Shown here piece after piece: positions 8,832 to 20,147 of a DNA stretch of 64,000 nucleotides (position 1 is its first letter; each line of letters opens with the position of its first letter). Source of the stretch: Methylocystis sp. SC2 (GTDB taxonomy: Bacteria; Pseudomonadota; Alphaproteobacteria; Rhizobiales; Beijerinckiaceae). Where the stretch lies: assembly GCF_000304315.1 (NCBI RefSeq), contig NC_018485.1, positions 776,501-840,500 on the forward strand. Reading direction: 5' to 3'. Under the pieces are notes generated by a model, which saw nothing but the letters and a program-made list of their open reading frames with translations, was not told where the DNA came from and searched no databases. A program made the translations under genes and the position numbers.

Positions 8832-9320
8832 TCACGTCCTAGGCCCACTTCCGAACGGCTCCTCATGCGTGATCACCCAATCGAATTCGGGATGCGCCGC
8901 GGCGACATGCTCCCACCATCGCCGGCCGTCCTGCAAGCGCGGCGAGAGATCGTTGACCCGCAGCCGCCGGAACGCGCCGGGACGCTCCTTTACCCCGGCG
9001 ATGACGGCCTCCACCATCGCCCGCCCCAAGCCGCGCTGCAAAGAATTGATCTGTTCGAAAACCAGCGACGGCGGCTCATAGGCGCCGGCGAGCAGAAGCG
9101 CGATCCCGGACGCCTCCGTCCCGTCGGGCGTCGTAATGAGTTTTGGCGAGGTCGAGGCTTTGATTTCAAAGAAACCGCGCCCGTAGGGCCGCGAATCGAC
9201 GTAAAGGCCGAGGGCCGCGAGATTGTCCGAGATGGCCTCGCCGATCGCCAGCAGGGCTGGGTCCGGCTGTCGAACCGCCGGCTTCATCCGCCAGAACCGC
9301 AAGACCTCCCAAAACGCCAT
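8832..9320 (-). CDS. Conserved-looking protein of unknown function
   Basis: A 162-residue product, start fixed by a perfect AGGAGG ribosome site seven bases before ATG 9320. It starts MAFWEVLRFWRMKP and has a central segment ALLLAGAYEPPSLVFEQ and a C-terminal part rich in Trp, His and Arg (DGRRWWEHVAAAHPEFDW). There is no signal peptide or obvious catalytic motif. Coding potential is supported by the ribosome site and by the divergent hemW promoter gap. I have no function to offer. Confidence 0.6.
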   Translation of the reverse strand: MAFWEVLRFWRMKPAVRQPDPALLAIGEAISDNLAALGLYVDSRPYGRGFFEIKASTSPKLITTPDGTEASGIALLLAGAYEPPSLVFEQINSLQRGLGRAMVEAVIAGVKERPGAFRRLRVNDLSPRLQDGRRWWEHVAAAHPEFDWVITHEEPFGSGPRT

Positions 9321-9384
9321 GCCGCCTCCTAGAAGGGGGGCCAGATCGCCGTGCCCTTCCCGCCATTCCATGCGATAAAGGACC

Positions 9385-10554
9385 ATGGCGACACCGATTC
9401 GCAACGCTTTCGACCCGGGCTTTGGCGTCTATGTCCATTGGCCGTTTTGCCTGTCGAAATGCCCCTATTGCGACTTCAACAGCCACGTGAGACGCGGCGA
9501 CGTCGACGAGGACCGCTTCGTCGAGGCCTTCAGCGCGGAGCTTGCGCATCGCGCCGCGCTGACGCCCGGGCGCGAAGTCCGCTCGATCTTCTTTGGCGGC
9601 GGCACGCCGTCGCTGATGGCGCCGTCGACCGCTCAAGCCATTCTCTCCCAGATTTCGAGCCACTGGCCCCTCGCCAAGGACTGCGAAGTCACGCTCGAAG
9701 CCAATCCAACGAGCGTCGAGGCCTCGCGCTTCAAGGGGTTCAAAGCCGCCGGCGTCAACCGCGTCTCGCTCGGCGTGCAGGCATTGAATGACATTGACCT
9801 TCGCGCGCTCGGCCGGCAGCACTCGGTCGCGGAGGCCCTGATGGCGCTCGACGTCGCCAATTCGGTTTTCGAGCGCACGTCCTTCGATCTGATCTATGGC
9901 CGTTCGGGCCAGACGGCCGCCGCTTGGCGAAAGGAGCTGGAGCTGGCGCTCGCCCGTTCGCCCGAGCATGTCTCGCTCTATCAGCTGACGATCGAGCCGG
10001 ACACGATGTTCGAGCGCATGGTCAACACCGGCAAGATGGCGTTGCCCGACGCCGATACGCAGCGCGCGCTCTGGGACGTGACTCAGGAAGTCACCGCCCG
10101 CGCCGGCCTGCCGGCGTATGAAGTCTCCAATCATGCGCGGCCCGGCGCCGAGTGTCGGCACAATCTGGTGTATTGGCGCTATGGCGAATATGTCGGCGTC
10201 GGTCCCGGCGCCCACGGACGCGTCGTCACGCCGCGCGGACGCCGCGCCCAGGCCGCCGAGCGGCATCCCGAGATGTGGCTCACCTGCGTCGAGACCGAAG
10301 GGCACGGCATCATCGAGGACGAATTGCTCTCGTCCGAGCAGGAAGGCGACGAATTCCTGCTGATGGGGCTGCGGCTGCGGGAGGGCGTCGATCCGCAGCG
10401 CTATTTCCTGCTCACCGGCAAACGCCTGTCGCAGTCGCGCATCAGCGAGCTGATCGGCGACGGGCTGGTCGAATTCACCCGCGAGAACAGGCTGCGCGTG
10501 AGTTCGGAAGGCTTCCCGGTGCTCGATGCGGTCGTCGCCGATCTCGCGGCCTAG
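9385..10554 (+). CDS. hemW: HemW, radical-SAM haem chaperone (coproporphyrinogen oxidase-like)
   Basis: A radical SAM protein: the cluster motif is CLSKCPYCDFN near residue 24 (C-x3-C-x2-C), followed by FFGGGTPSLM and the SAM-binding EANPTS segment, then GVNRVSLGVQALND. The N-terminus FGVYVHWPFC is typical of HemW rather than of the longer HemN; residues needed by true HemN at its N-terminus are absent. HemW proteins bind haem and are thought to deliver it to membrane cytochromes. Length 389 matches. An AAAGGA site precedes the ATG. In many genomes hemW follows rdgB; here the neighbours are unrelated. Confidence 0.9.
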   Translation: MATPIRNAFDPGFGVYVHWPFCLSKCPYCDFNSHVRRGDVDEDRFVEAFSAELAHRAALTPGREVRSIFFGGGTPSLMAPSTAQAILSQISSHWPLAKDCEVTLEANPTSVEASRFKGFKAAGVNRVSLGVQALNDIDLRALGRQHSVAEALMALDVANSVFERTSFDLIYGRSGQTAAAWRKELELALARSPEHVSLYQLTIEPDTMFERMVNTGKMALPDADTQRALWDVTQEVTARAGLPAYEVSNHARPGAECRHNLVYWRYGEYVGVGPGAHGRVVTPRGRRAQAAERHPEMWLTCVETEGHGIIEDELLSSEQEGDEFLLMGLRLREGVDPQRYFLLTGKRLSQSRISELIGDGLVEFTRENRLRVSSEGFPVLDAVVADLAA

Positions 10555-10578
10555 CGGCGCGCCGCCGGTCTTGTCGCA

Positions 10579-11094
10579 ATGGGCGCGACCGTGTCCTACG
10601 TCGTAAGGCTGTCAACTCTTTCTGACGCAGAGGCGGTGAGCGCCCTTCTGGCGGCGAGCTACTCAACTCTGTTGGCGTCGCATTACGAAAAGGCGCTGCT
10701 CGATCGAGCCTTGCCTTTCATGACGAGAGCGAATCCAACGCTCCTCGCATCCGGCGCCTTCTACGTCGCGCAGAGCAGCCATGGCGAACTCATCGGATGC
10801 GGAGGCTGGTCGCTTGAGAGTCCAGGGACCGCCAAGATCGTCCGAGGGGAAGCCCATATCCGGCATTTCGCCACCCATCCCGCATGGACCCGCTTGGGCG
10901 TCGCGCGTTCAATCATGAATCGGTGCTGCATGGACGCCAAGGCTCGAGACGTAAGCGAACTTCATTGTTGCTCGACCTTCGCCGCCGAAAATTTTTACAA
11001 GGCGTTAGGCTTTAAAACTATAGCGAGGGCGGACATCCCTCTCGACTCGCAGCTCTCGTTCCCGGCCGTGCTGATGCAGCGCGCAGCGCCGTGA
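10579..11094 (+). CDS. GNAT-family N-acetyltransferase
   Basis: A 171-residue protein with the GNAT layout: beta strand YVVRLSTLSDAEAVSALL, the central strand YVAQSSHGELIGCGGW, the acetyl-CoA loop HIRHFATHPAWTRLGVARSIMN (motif A, a variant of R/Q-x-x-G-x-G/A), and the C-terminal AAENFYKALGFKTI. These folds transfer acetyl groups from acetyl-CoA to amines; the substrate is unknown. It follows hemW by 24 bases and could be co-transcribed. A GTG four codons downstream is an alternative start. Confidence 0.8.
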   Translation: MGATVSYVVRLSTLSDAEAVSALLAASYSTLLASHYEKALLDRALPFMTRANPTLLASGAFYVAQSSHGELIGCGGWSLESPGTAKIVRGEAHIRHFATHPAWTRLGVARSIMNRCCMDAKARDVSELHCCSTFAAENFYKALGFKTIARADIPLDSQLSFPAVLMQRAAP

Positions 11095-11155
11095 GACAGA
11101 TGTCAGTCACATGCAAGCGTCGGCTTCTGCACATGCGCCGAACCTGAGAATGCGA

Positions 11156-11184
11156 CCGGCGCCGCTCCAAGGAGTCGGCGCCGG
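11156..11184 (-). terminator. GC-rich hairpin downstream of the pmoC-like gene
   Basis: CCGGCGCCG and CGGCGCCGG form a perfect nine-base stem with an eleven-base loop, about 30 bases beyond the stop of the minus-strand pmoC-like gene. The following bases on that strand are not a strong T run, so termination efficiency is uncertain. Confidence 0.5.
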
Positions 11185-11216
11185 CCCCGCAATATGCGGC
11201 GGATGGCAGGGCGAAC

Positions 11217-11990
11217 CTAACGTCGATAGAGCTGTTCCAGCGCATCCGCGCCGAGGAGTTCGCGAAGACGGCCGAGGATCAGCAGCACGACGCCAAATAC
11301 TGCAAGCGACATCCAGCCGAAAAAGACGAAGCCCCAGTGCAGCGGACCTGCGAAGCCTTCGTCCATCGCCCAGAACGTGTGACCCCATTCATTGAATCCC
11401 ACATTCGGGATCGTCATGAAGACGCCAACGACTAGAACCACGAAGGCGAGAGAATATCCCTTTGCGAAGGTCGGCAGACGCGTTTTGGCGTAGAAGAACG
11501 CGCCGAGCCCGATGATCGCAAAGAGCGGATATGCAATATAGAAGGTGATGATATTGCTCGGCGTGAAATCCGTGTCGCGCACGGCGGTCATGTGCCAGAC
11601 AGCCGTCTGCTCCGAAAAGAAGCTTAAGCCCCAAAACAGGGCGAGCGAGAAAACGAGCAGCCACTGGACGAGATAAACGAGCCGTCGCGTTTCGGCTGCG
11701 GCTCCCAAATTCGCCAGATCACGATCGCGCGTGCGCCACAGAAAGCCGACAAGGCCGACCGCGCCCAAGCACGACGCGAGAATCGCAAATTGCAGCAGGC
11801 CCATCCAGTAGAGCAGAAACTCGGGGGAGAAGGAATCGAGACCAAATCTCCAGGCGAAGACTTGTTCGTAGAGGCGCAGGATGGCCACGAAGAACATCAA
11901 GACCGCAACGCCGATAAGAACGGGCCTGGCGTCGATGATTCGTTCGGCGCTTCGGGCGGCGGAACGGGCCTCTGCTTTTGTTATGCTCAT
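11217..11990 (-). CDS. PmoC-like protein (particulate methane monooxygenase subunit C homologue) lacking CuC ligands
   Basis: A 257-residue integral membrane protein clearly homologous to PmoC/AmoC: RLYEQVFAWRFGLDSF, WGLSFFSEQTAVWHMT, RDTDFTPSNI, AKGYSLAF and NEWGHTFW are family landmarks. In characterised type II PmoC the CuC site uses Asp129, His133 and His146. Here residue 129 is Thr and 146 is Asn, with only His133 kept. The second set (Asn200, His204, His218, the CuD site) is intact. The gene stands alone: no pmoA or pmoB is adjacent. Extra, divergent pmoC copies are known in methanotrophs. I infer it is not a normal catalytic subunit; it may be regulatory, assembly-related or have another substrate. 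A GGAG site precedes the ATG. Confidence 0.9.
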   Translation of the reverse strand: MSITKAEARSAARSAERIIDARPVLIGVAVLMFFVAILRLYEQVFAWRFGLDSFSPEFLLYWMGLLQFAILASCLGAVGLVGFLWRTRDRDLANLGAAAETRRLVYLVQWLLVFSLALFWGLSFFSEQTAVWHMTAVRDTDFTPSNIITFYIAYPLFAIIGLGAFFYAKTRLPTFAKGYSLAFVVLVVGVFMTIPNVGFNEWGHTFWAMDEGFAGPLHWGFVFFGWMSLAVFGVVLLILGRLRELLGADALEQLYRR

Positions 11991-12186
11991 AAGTCATCTC
12001 CAAAATTCTGGTTATGCGGGGCATGAACGCCCCCTCGAATGGTTTGATGCGCGCGCTCGGCGGTCGCCGCGTCCGCTCTCGCAGACGTGGCGACAGGATC
12101 CGTTTGAAAGATTTTTCGCGAGCGCGCTCTCGCCGCATCATTTCGCAACGATGGCGGCTGCGTTGAATTTCAGCGCAAGAAAAACG

Positions 12187-12555
12187 TCAGCCCTGTCGGG
12201 GAGGCGCTCGTGGCGATTGCGGCGCGCGCTTTGGCTCGATGCGCGGCGCGTGACTGGACGTCTCCAGCGGCGACGCATGCGCCGCCGTGGGAAAATTCAG
12301 AGCGATCGAAACAATTGGCTTGGAAGGAGGCGCGTCCAACGCGACACTGTGAACAACGCAACAGAATCCATGGCGGTGGCGTTCATTTGGGAAAAGCGGC
12401 GGCTCGCCGCTCCCCGAATCCTGCGGCGCGCAGACCGTTCCGAAGGCGCCTACTCCCAGCGGGACGGCGACCGCGGTCTGCAGGAGCATGAGGAAGGCGA
12501 CGAGCGCCGCAAAAATGCGCGCGCGCTGACGTGTCCGCTGGAAGATTGGATCCAC
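12187..12555 (-). CDS. Small exported Cys/His protein, possibly DUF2946-like
   Basis: A 122-residue protein with a basic start, one hydrophobic segment (IFAALVAFLMLLQTAVAVPL, residues about 14-33) serving as signal or anchor, then a short region with HRHGFCCVVH (positions 60-69), and a Pro/Arg-rich tail ending SPRAPPRQG. The overall plan (signal, CC/His centre, RAPP tail) resembles DUF2946 proteins, which often occur near copper-linked genes; I am not certain of the match. It lies 196 bases upstream of the pmoC-like gene on the same strand, so a copper-related pairing is possible but inferred. Confidence 0.5.
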   Translation of the reverse strand: MDPIFQRTRQRARIFAALVAFLMLLQTAVAVPLGVGAFGTVCAPQDSGSGEPPLFPNERHRHGFCCVVHSVALDAPPSKPIVSIALNFPTAAHASPLETSSHAPRIEPKRAPQSPRAPPRQG

Positions 12556-12895
12556 CGCCGCCTCTCGGGTTCCAAGCGCCGAACTTAGGTTTCAATCCTG
12601 GGCGCGGTCAAGCGAGGTGACGAAAAACCGCTGTGCGACGAAGCGACGCGTCAATTTTGATGCAAGACAAAGCGAATGCGCGACGCCGCTTCGCGCCTAG
12701 TTACATCGCTCGCGCTTGATCCCATTTGGTCGGACTCTGGAACAGTGAGACTTGCTTCTCGAATTAGCCTTCCGGCTTCGCCGTCGCTGTGCGGCGACGC
12801 GCAATCTTCGATCGCCTTACGGGTTGAACATGACGTTCCCCCGGGCAGACTCGCCGAGTCGCAGGCGCGACCATAGTTCTATCGGGTGACGCGTT
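12556..12895. other. 340-base intergenic region
   Basis: It lies between the small exported protein (minus) and the ACP-ligase fusion (plus), so it should carry two divergent promoters. Base composition is more even than in the flanking genes. I see no convincing coding frame, RNA gene or terminator in it. Open frames crossing it lack codon structure. Confidence 0.5.
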
Positions 12896-15766
<2,871 letters not shown>

Positions 15767-15808
15767 CTCGACTCGCGACAACTCGCGATCAGCCCCGCGA
15801 CGCGGCCA

Positions 15809-16891
15809 TCACCCCACCTGCCCGCGATGACGCAGGAAGTGGTCGGCGAGCACGCAAGCCATCATCGCTTCGCCCACCGGAACGGCGCGAATGCCGACGC
15901 AGGGATCGTGACGGCCCTTGGTGACGATCTCAGTCTCCTTGCCCAAGCGATCAATCGTGCGGCGCGGCGTCAGAATCGACGACGTCGGCTTCACTGCAAA
16001 GCGCACGACGATGGGCTGGCCTGTCGAAATGCCGCCGAGCACGCCGCCGGCGTTGTTGGACAAAAACTGCGGTCCGTTTGGTCCGGCGCGCATCTCGTCG
16101 GCGTTGTCTTCGCCGGTCAGCTCGGCGGCGGCAAAGCCCGCGCCGATCTCGACGCCTTTCACCGCATTGACCGACATCATCGCCGCGGCGAGATCGGCGT
16201 CGAGCTTGCCGTAAACCGGCGCGCCCCAACCGACCGGAACGCCCTCGGCGACAATCTCGATCACCGCGCCGACGGAGGAGCCGTCCTTGCGCACGCCATC
16301 GAGATAATCCGCCCATAATTCCGCCGCGCGGGCGTCCGGACAAAACAGCGGATTGCGCTCGACCTCCGCCCAATCGAAGCGCGCGCGGTCGATCCTGTGC
16401 GGGCCCACCTGCACCAGCGCGCCGCGAATCGTCACGCCGGCGATCACCTTGCGCGCGACGGCCCCGGCGGCGACTCGCGCCGCGGTTTCCCGCGCCGAGG
16501 AGCGCCCGCCGCCGCGATAGTCCCGGACGCCATATTTCGCGTCGTAGACGTAATCGGCGTGGCCGGGCCGATATTTGTCGGCGATCTCGCCATAATCCTT
16601 GGAGCGCTGGTCGGTATTTTCGATCACGAGCGCGATCGGCGTTCCGGTGGTCACCTGTCGGCCGTCGCGGTCGGCGAAGACGCCGGAAAGAATCTTCGCC
16701 TCGTCCGCCTCCCGCCGCTGCGTGGTGAAGCGGGATTGTCCCGGCTTGCGCTTGTCCAGAAAGCCCTGGATCTCCTGCGCTTCCAGCGGGATATTCGGGG
16801 GACAGCCGTCAACGATCGCGCCGAGCGCCGGCCCGTGGCTCTCGCCAAAGGTGGTGACGCGGAAAAGATGGCCGAAACTGTTGTGGGACAT
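15809..16891 (-). CDS. aroC: Chorismate synthase
   Basis: Converts 5-enolpyruvylshikimate-3-phosphate to chorismate using reduced FMN, the last shared step of aromatic amino acid synthesis. The family signatures are all present: [20 protein letters not shown] at the start, [38 protein letters not shown] in the middle (read as separate blocks [12 protein letters not shown] and [12 protein letters not shown]), and near the end the [13 protein letters not shown] segment. Length 360 is normal. It is a single-gene unit divergent from polA with a 93-base gap. Confidence 0.97.
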   Translation of the reverse strand: MSHNSFGHLFRVTTFGESHGPALGAIVDGCPPNIPLEAQEIQGFLDKRKPGQSRFTTQRREADEAKILSGVFADRDGRQVTTGTPIALVIENTDQRSKDYGEIADKYRPGHADYVYDAKYGVRDYRGGGRSSARETAARVAAGAVARKVIAGVTIRGALVQVGPHRIDRARFDWAEVERNPLFCPDARAAELWADYLDGVRKDGSSVGAVIEIVAEGVPVGWGAPVYGKLDADLAAAMMSVNAVKGVEIGAGFAAAELTGEDNADEMRAGPNGPQFLSNNAGGVLGGISTGQPIVVRFAVKPTSSILTPRRTIDRLGKETEIVTKGRHDPCVGIRAVPVGEAMMACVLADHFLRHRGQVG

Positions 16892-16984
16892 GCGATCTTC
16901 TAGGCTTGGCGCCGGCGACGGTCAAACGCCGGTTTCGGGGTCCGGCGTCATGACGCGGCGCGCGCGCGCCGCTAAGATGGGCGC

Positions 16985-19978
16985 ATGACCCTCACGCATA
17001 AGCCCGTCGGCCCCGGGAGCCACGTCTTCCTCGTCGACGGCTCCTCCTTCGTCTTTCGCGCCTATTTCCAGTCGATCCGACAGGATGCGAAATACAACTA
17101 TCGCTCCGACCGGCTGCCGACCGGCGCCGTGCGGCTGTTCTGCACGAAGCTGTTGCAGTTCGTGCGCGAAGGCGCGGCCGGCGTGATGCCCACGCATCTC
17201 GCCATCATCTTCGACAAGAGCGAGCACTCCTTCCGAAAAGACCTTTATCCCGACTACAAGGCGCACCGCTCCGAGCCGCCGGACGATCTCATTCCGCAGT
17301 TCCCGCTGATGCGCGCCGTCGTGCGCGCTTTCGGCCTCACCCCGATCGAACAGGACGTCTACGAGGCCGACGATCTCATCGCCACCTATGCGACGCAGGC
17401 GCAGGCCAAGGGCGCGGACGTGCTAATCGTCTCGGCCGACAAGGATCTGATGCAGCTCGTCGGTCCCGGCGTCAGAATGTACGACCCCGCCTCGGGCACG
17501 GCGGGAACGAAAGGCGCGCGCGAAGAACGCCTCATCGGCGAGGCCGAGGTCGTCGACTATTTCGGCGTTACGCCGGACAAGGTCGTCGACGTGCAGGCGC
17601 TCGCGGGCGATTCCACCGACAATGTGCCGGGCGCAAAAGGCATCGGCGTCAAGACCGCCGCTCAGCTCATCAATGAATATGGCGATCTCGAAACGCTGCT
17701 CGCCAGGGCGCCCGAGATCAAGCAGCCGAAGCGCCGCGAGGCCCTGACCGAGCCGGATGCGGTCGCGCGCATCCTTCTTTCAAAGAAGCTCTGCGAACTG
17801 GTGCGCGACGCGCCTGTCGTAACCCGGCTCGAAGACCTCGGCCTTCATCAGCCGGACGCGGCGAAGCTTATCGCTTTTCTGCAGGCGATGGAGTTCACGA
17901 CCATCACCCGCCGCGTCGCCGAGATGTATGGCGTGCAGGCGCAGGACATCGAGCCCGATCCCCGATTCTTGGGCGCGGCCGGTTGGCGCGGGCGCGACGG
18001 CGAAGTGTCCGAGATCGCGGCGCCCGCTTCCGAAGCGCCGAACCGCGCCGAGAAAGCGACAAGCGACGCGCTCACGCCCGCGAACCTCGTCGCCGCGCGC
18101 CGCGCCGAAGCGAAGTCGGTCAAGATCGACCGCTCGACCTACGAGACGGTCGTCTCGGCGGAGCGTCTGGACGATTGGATCACCGAAGCCGCTGGCGCAG
18201 GACTCGTCGCAATCAATGTCGAAACGACCTTGCCGGACCCGATGCGTTGCGAACTCATCGGCGTCTCCCTGGCGACCGCGCCCGGACGCGCCTGCTATAT
18301 TCCGCTGCAGCATCGCTCCGGCGACTCGGCTGATCTTTTTTCCGGCGCCAATTTGGTCGAGGGACAGATCCCGCTCGACGTGGCCCTCGCGCGATTGAAG
18401 CCGTTGTTTGAGGACGCCGCGATCCTCAAAATCGCGCACAATATGAAGCATGATCTGCTGGTTCTTTCCCGCTACGGAATCGACGTCGCGCCGATCGACG
18501 ACGCCATGCTCATGTCCTACGCGCTGGACTCGGGGCGTGGCGATCATCGTCTCGAAGAGCTGGCGCGCAACTATTGCGGCCATGACGCTCTAACCTTCGC
18601 CTCCGTCGCTGGCGCGGGCCGCAATTTTCTCGGCTTTGCCCGCGCTGCGCTCACAGCGGCGACGGAATACGCCGCGGAACAGGCCGACATTGCCCTGCGC
18701 CTTTGGCGCGTGCTGAAGCCGCGGCTGTCGGCGGAGCGCATGACCACGGTCTACGAGACCTTGGAGCGGCCGATGGTCGCCACGCTCGCGCGCATGGAGC
18801 GAAGGGGCGTCATGGTCGAGCGCGCGACCCTGTCGCGGCTCTCGGGCGAATTTGCGCAGGACATGGCGCGGCTCGAAGCCGAGATCTTCGAACTTGCCGG
18901 CGAGAGTTTCAATCTTGGCTCGCCCAAGCAGTTGGGCGACATACTTTTCGGCAAGATGGGATTGCCCGGCGCGAAGAAAACGGCCACCGGCGCCTTGTCG
19001 ACTTCCGCCAGCGTTCTCGAAGACCTCGCCGTCGCCGGCAATGATTTTTCGCGCCGCATTCTCGATTGGCGGCAGCTCTCCAAGCTCAAGAGCACCTACG
19101 CCGACGCCCTGCCCGGCTATATCAACGCCGAGACCGGTCGCGTGCATACGAGCTATGCGCTCGCCGCCACGACGACAGGACGGCTCTCTTCATCCGAGCC
19201 CAATTTGCAGAACATTCCCGTGCGCAATGAGGCCGGCCGCAAAATACGCAAGGCCTTTGTCTCGGCGCCCGGCCATGTGCTGATCTCGGCGGATTACTCG
19301 CAGATCGAGTTGCGGCTGCTCGCCCACATCGCCGACATTCCTCAGCTCAGACGCGCCTTCGCCGAAAATCTCGACATTCACGCGATGACGGCGAGCGAGA
19401 TGTTCAATGTGCCCATCAAGGACATGCCGCCCGAAACGCGCCGCCGCGCCAAGGCGATCAACTTCGGCATCATCTACGGCATTTCCGCCTTCGGCCTCGC
19501 CAATCAGCTGAGCATTCCGCGCGAAGAGGCGAGCGCCTACATCAAGCGCTATTTCGAACGCTTTCCCGGCATTCGGGACTATATGGACTCGACGCGCAAG
19601 ACGGTGCGCGAGAAAGGCGCAGTCTCGACCATTTTCGGCCGAATCTACCACTTCCCCGGCATCTCATCGGCCAATGCGTCGGACCGCGCCTTCTATGAGC
19701 GCGCGGCGATCAACGCGCCGATCCAGGGCGCGGCCGCGGACATCATCAGACGCGCCATGATACGGATGGACGACGCGCTCATTCGCGCCGGTCTTTCGGC
19801 GCAGATGCTTCTGCAAGTGCATGACGAGCTTGTCTTTGAAGCGCCGAACGAGGAAGCAGAGGCGACGATCGAACTCGCGCGCCGCGTCATGGAGCAGGCG
19901 CCCGCGCCCGCCGTCCATCTCGCCGTGCCGCTGAAAGTCGATGCGCGCGCCGCCGCCAATTGGGACGAAGCCCACTGA
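16985..19978 (+). CDS. polA: DNA polymerase I with altered proofreading motif
   Basis: A full-length 997-residue Pol I: 5'-3' exonuclease (FLVDGSSFVFRAYF, DEVYEADD-type VYEADDLIATYA, VSADKDLMQL), a 3'-5' exonuclease domain (about 385-600), and the polymerase with DYSQIELRLLAH, RRRAKAINFGIIYGIS and LQVHDELVFE. In the exonuclease I motif the usual FDTET is INVET, so the metal-binding first Asp (E. coli Asp355) is Asn411, codon AAT at 18215. Glu413, Asp490 in KHD and the YAAEQAD motif III remain. In E. coli the equivalent Asp is essential for proofreading, so this domain may be weak or inactive. Repair and Okazaki processing should be unaffected. Confidence 0.96.
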   Translation: MTLTHKPVGPGSHVFLVDGSSFVFRAYFQSIRQDAKYNYRSDRLPTGAVRLFCTKLLQFVREGAAGVMPTHLAIIFDKSEHSFRKDLYPDYKAHRSEPPDDLIPQFPLMRAVVRAFGLTPIEQDVYEADDLIATYATQAQAKGADVLIVSADKDLMQLVGPGVRMYDPASGTAGTKGAREERLIGEAEVVDYFGVTPDKVVDVQALAGDSTDNVPGAKGIGVKTAAQLINEYGDLETLLARAPEIKQPKRREALTEPDAVARILLSKKLCELVRDAPVVTRLEDLGLHQPDAAKLIAFLQAMEFTTITRRVAEMYGVQAQDIEPDPRFLGAAGWRGRDGEVSEIAAPASEAPNRAEKATSDALTPANLVAARRAEAKSVKIDRSTYETVVSAERLDDWITEAAGAGLVAINVETTLPDPMRCELIGVSLATAPGRACYIPLQHRSGDSADLFSGANLVEGQIPLDVALARLKPLFEDAAILKIAHNMKHDLLVLSRYGIDVAPIDDAMLMSYALDSGRGDHRLEELARNYCGHDALTFASVAGAGRNFLGFARAALTAATEYAAEQADIALRLWRVLKPRLSAERMTTVYETLERPMVATLARMERRGVMVERATLSRLSGEFAQDMARLEAEIFELAGESFNLGSPKQLGDILFGKMGLPGAKKTATGALSTSASVLEDLAVAGNDFSRRILDWRQLSKLKSTYADALPGYINAETGRVHTSYALAATTTGRLSSSEPNLQNIPVRNEAGRKIRKAFVSAPGHVLISADYSQIELRLLAHIADIPQLRRAFAENLDIHAMTASEMFNVPIKDMPPETRRRAKAINFGIIYGISAFGLANQLSIPREEASAYIKRYFERFPGIRDYMDSTRKTVREKGAVSTIFGRIYHFPGISSANASDRAFYERAAINAPIQGAAADIIRRAMIRMDDALIRAGLSAQMLLQVHDELVFEAPNEEAEATIELARRVMEQAPAPAVHLAVPLKVDARAAANWDEAH

Positions 19979-20012
19979 CGGCGCGTCCGGCCGATCCGTT
20001 CGCTCGGGCCGC

Positions 20013-20121
20013 GTCGTTCCCGGCAGGCCGAGGGCCTGACCGGGAATTTAGAGCCACAACAAGAATATCGGGTGTCGCTCTGGATTCCCGATCGTGCGCG
20101 TTGCGCGCGTCGGGAATGACA
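20013..20121. repeat. 109-bp palindromic intergenic repeat, copy B
   Basis: Same length and plan as copy A: left end GTCGTTCCCG with hairpin CAGGCC/GGCCTG, a variable centre, TGGATTCCCGATCGTGCGCG, and the right terminus CGGGAATGACA. It lies 35 bases after the polA stop and 27 bases before the cysN stop, so between two convergent genes. Confidence 0.85.
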
Positions 20122-20147
20122 CCCGAGCAGTTCGAACTGATCTCTTA

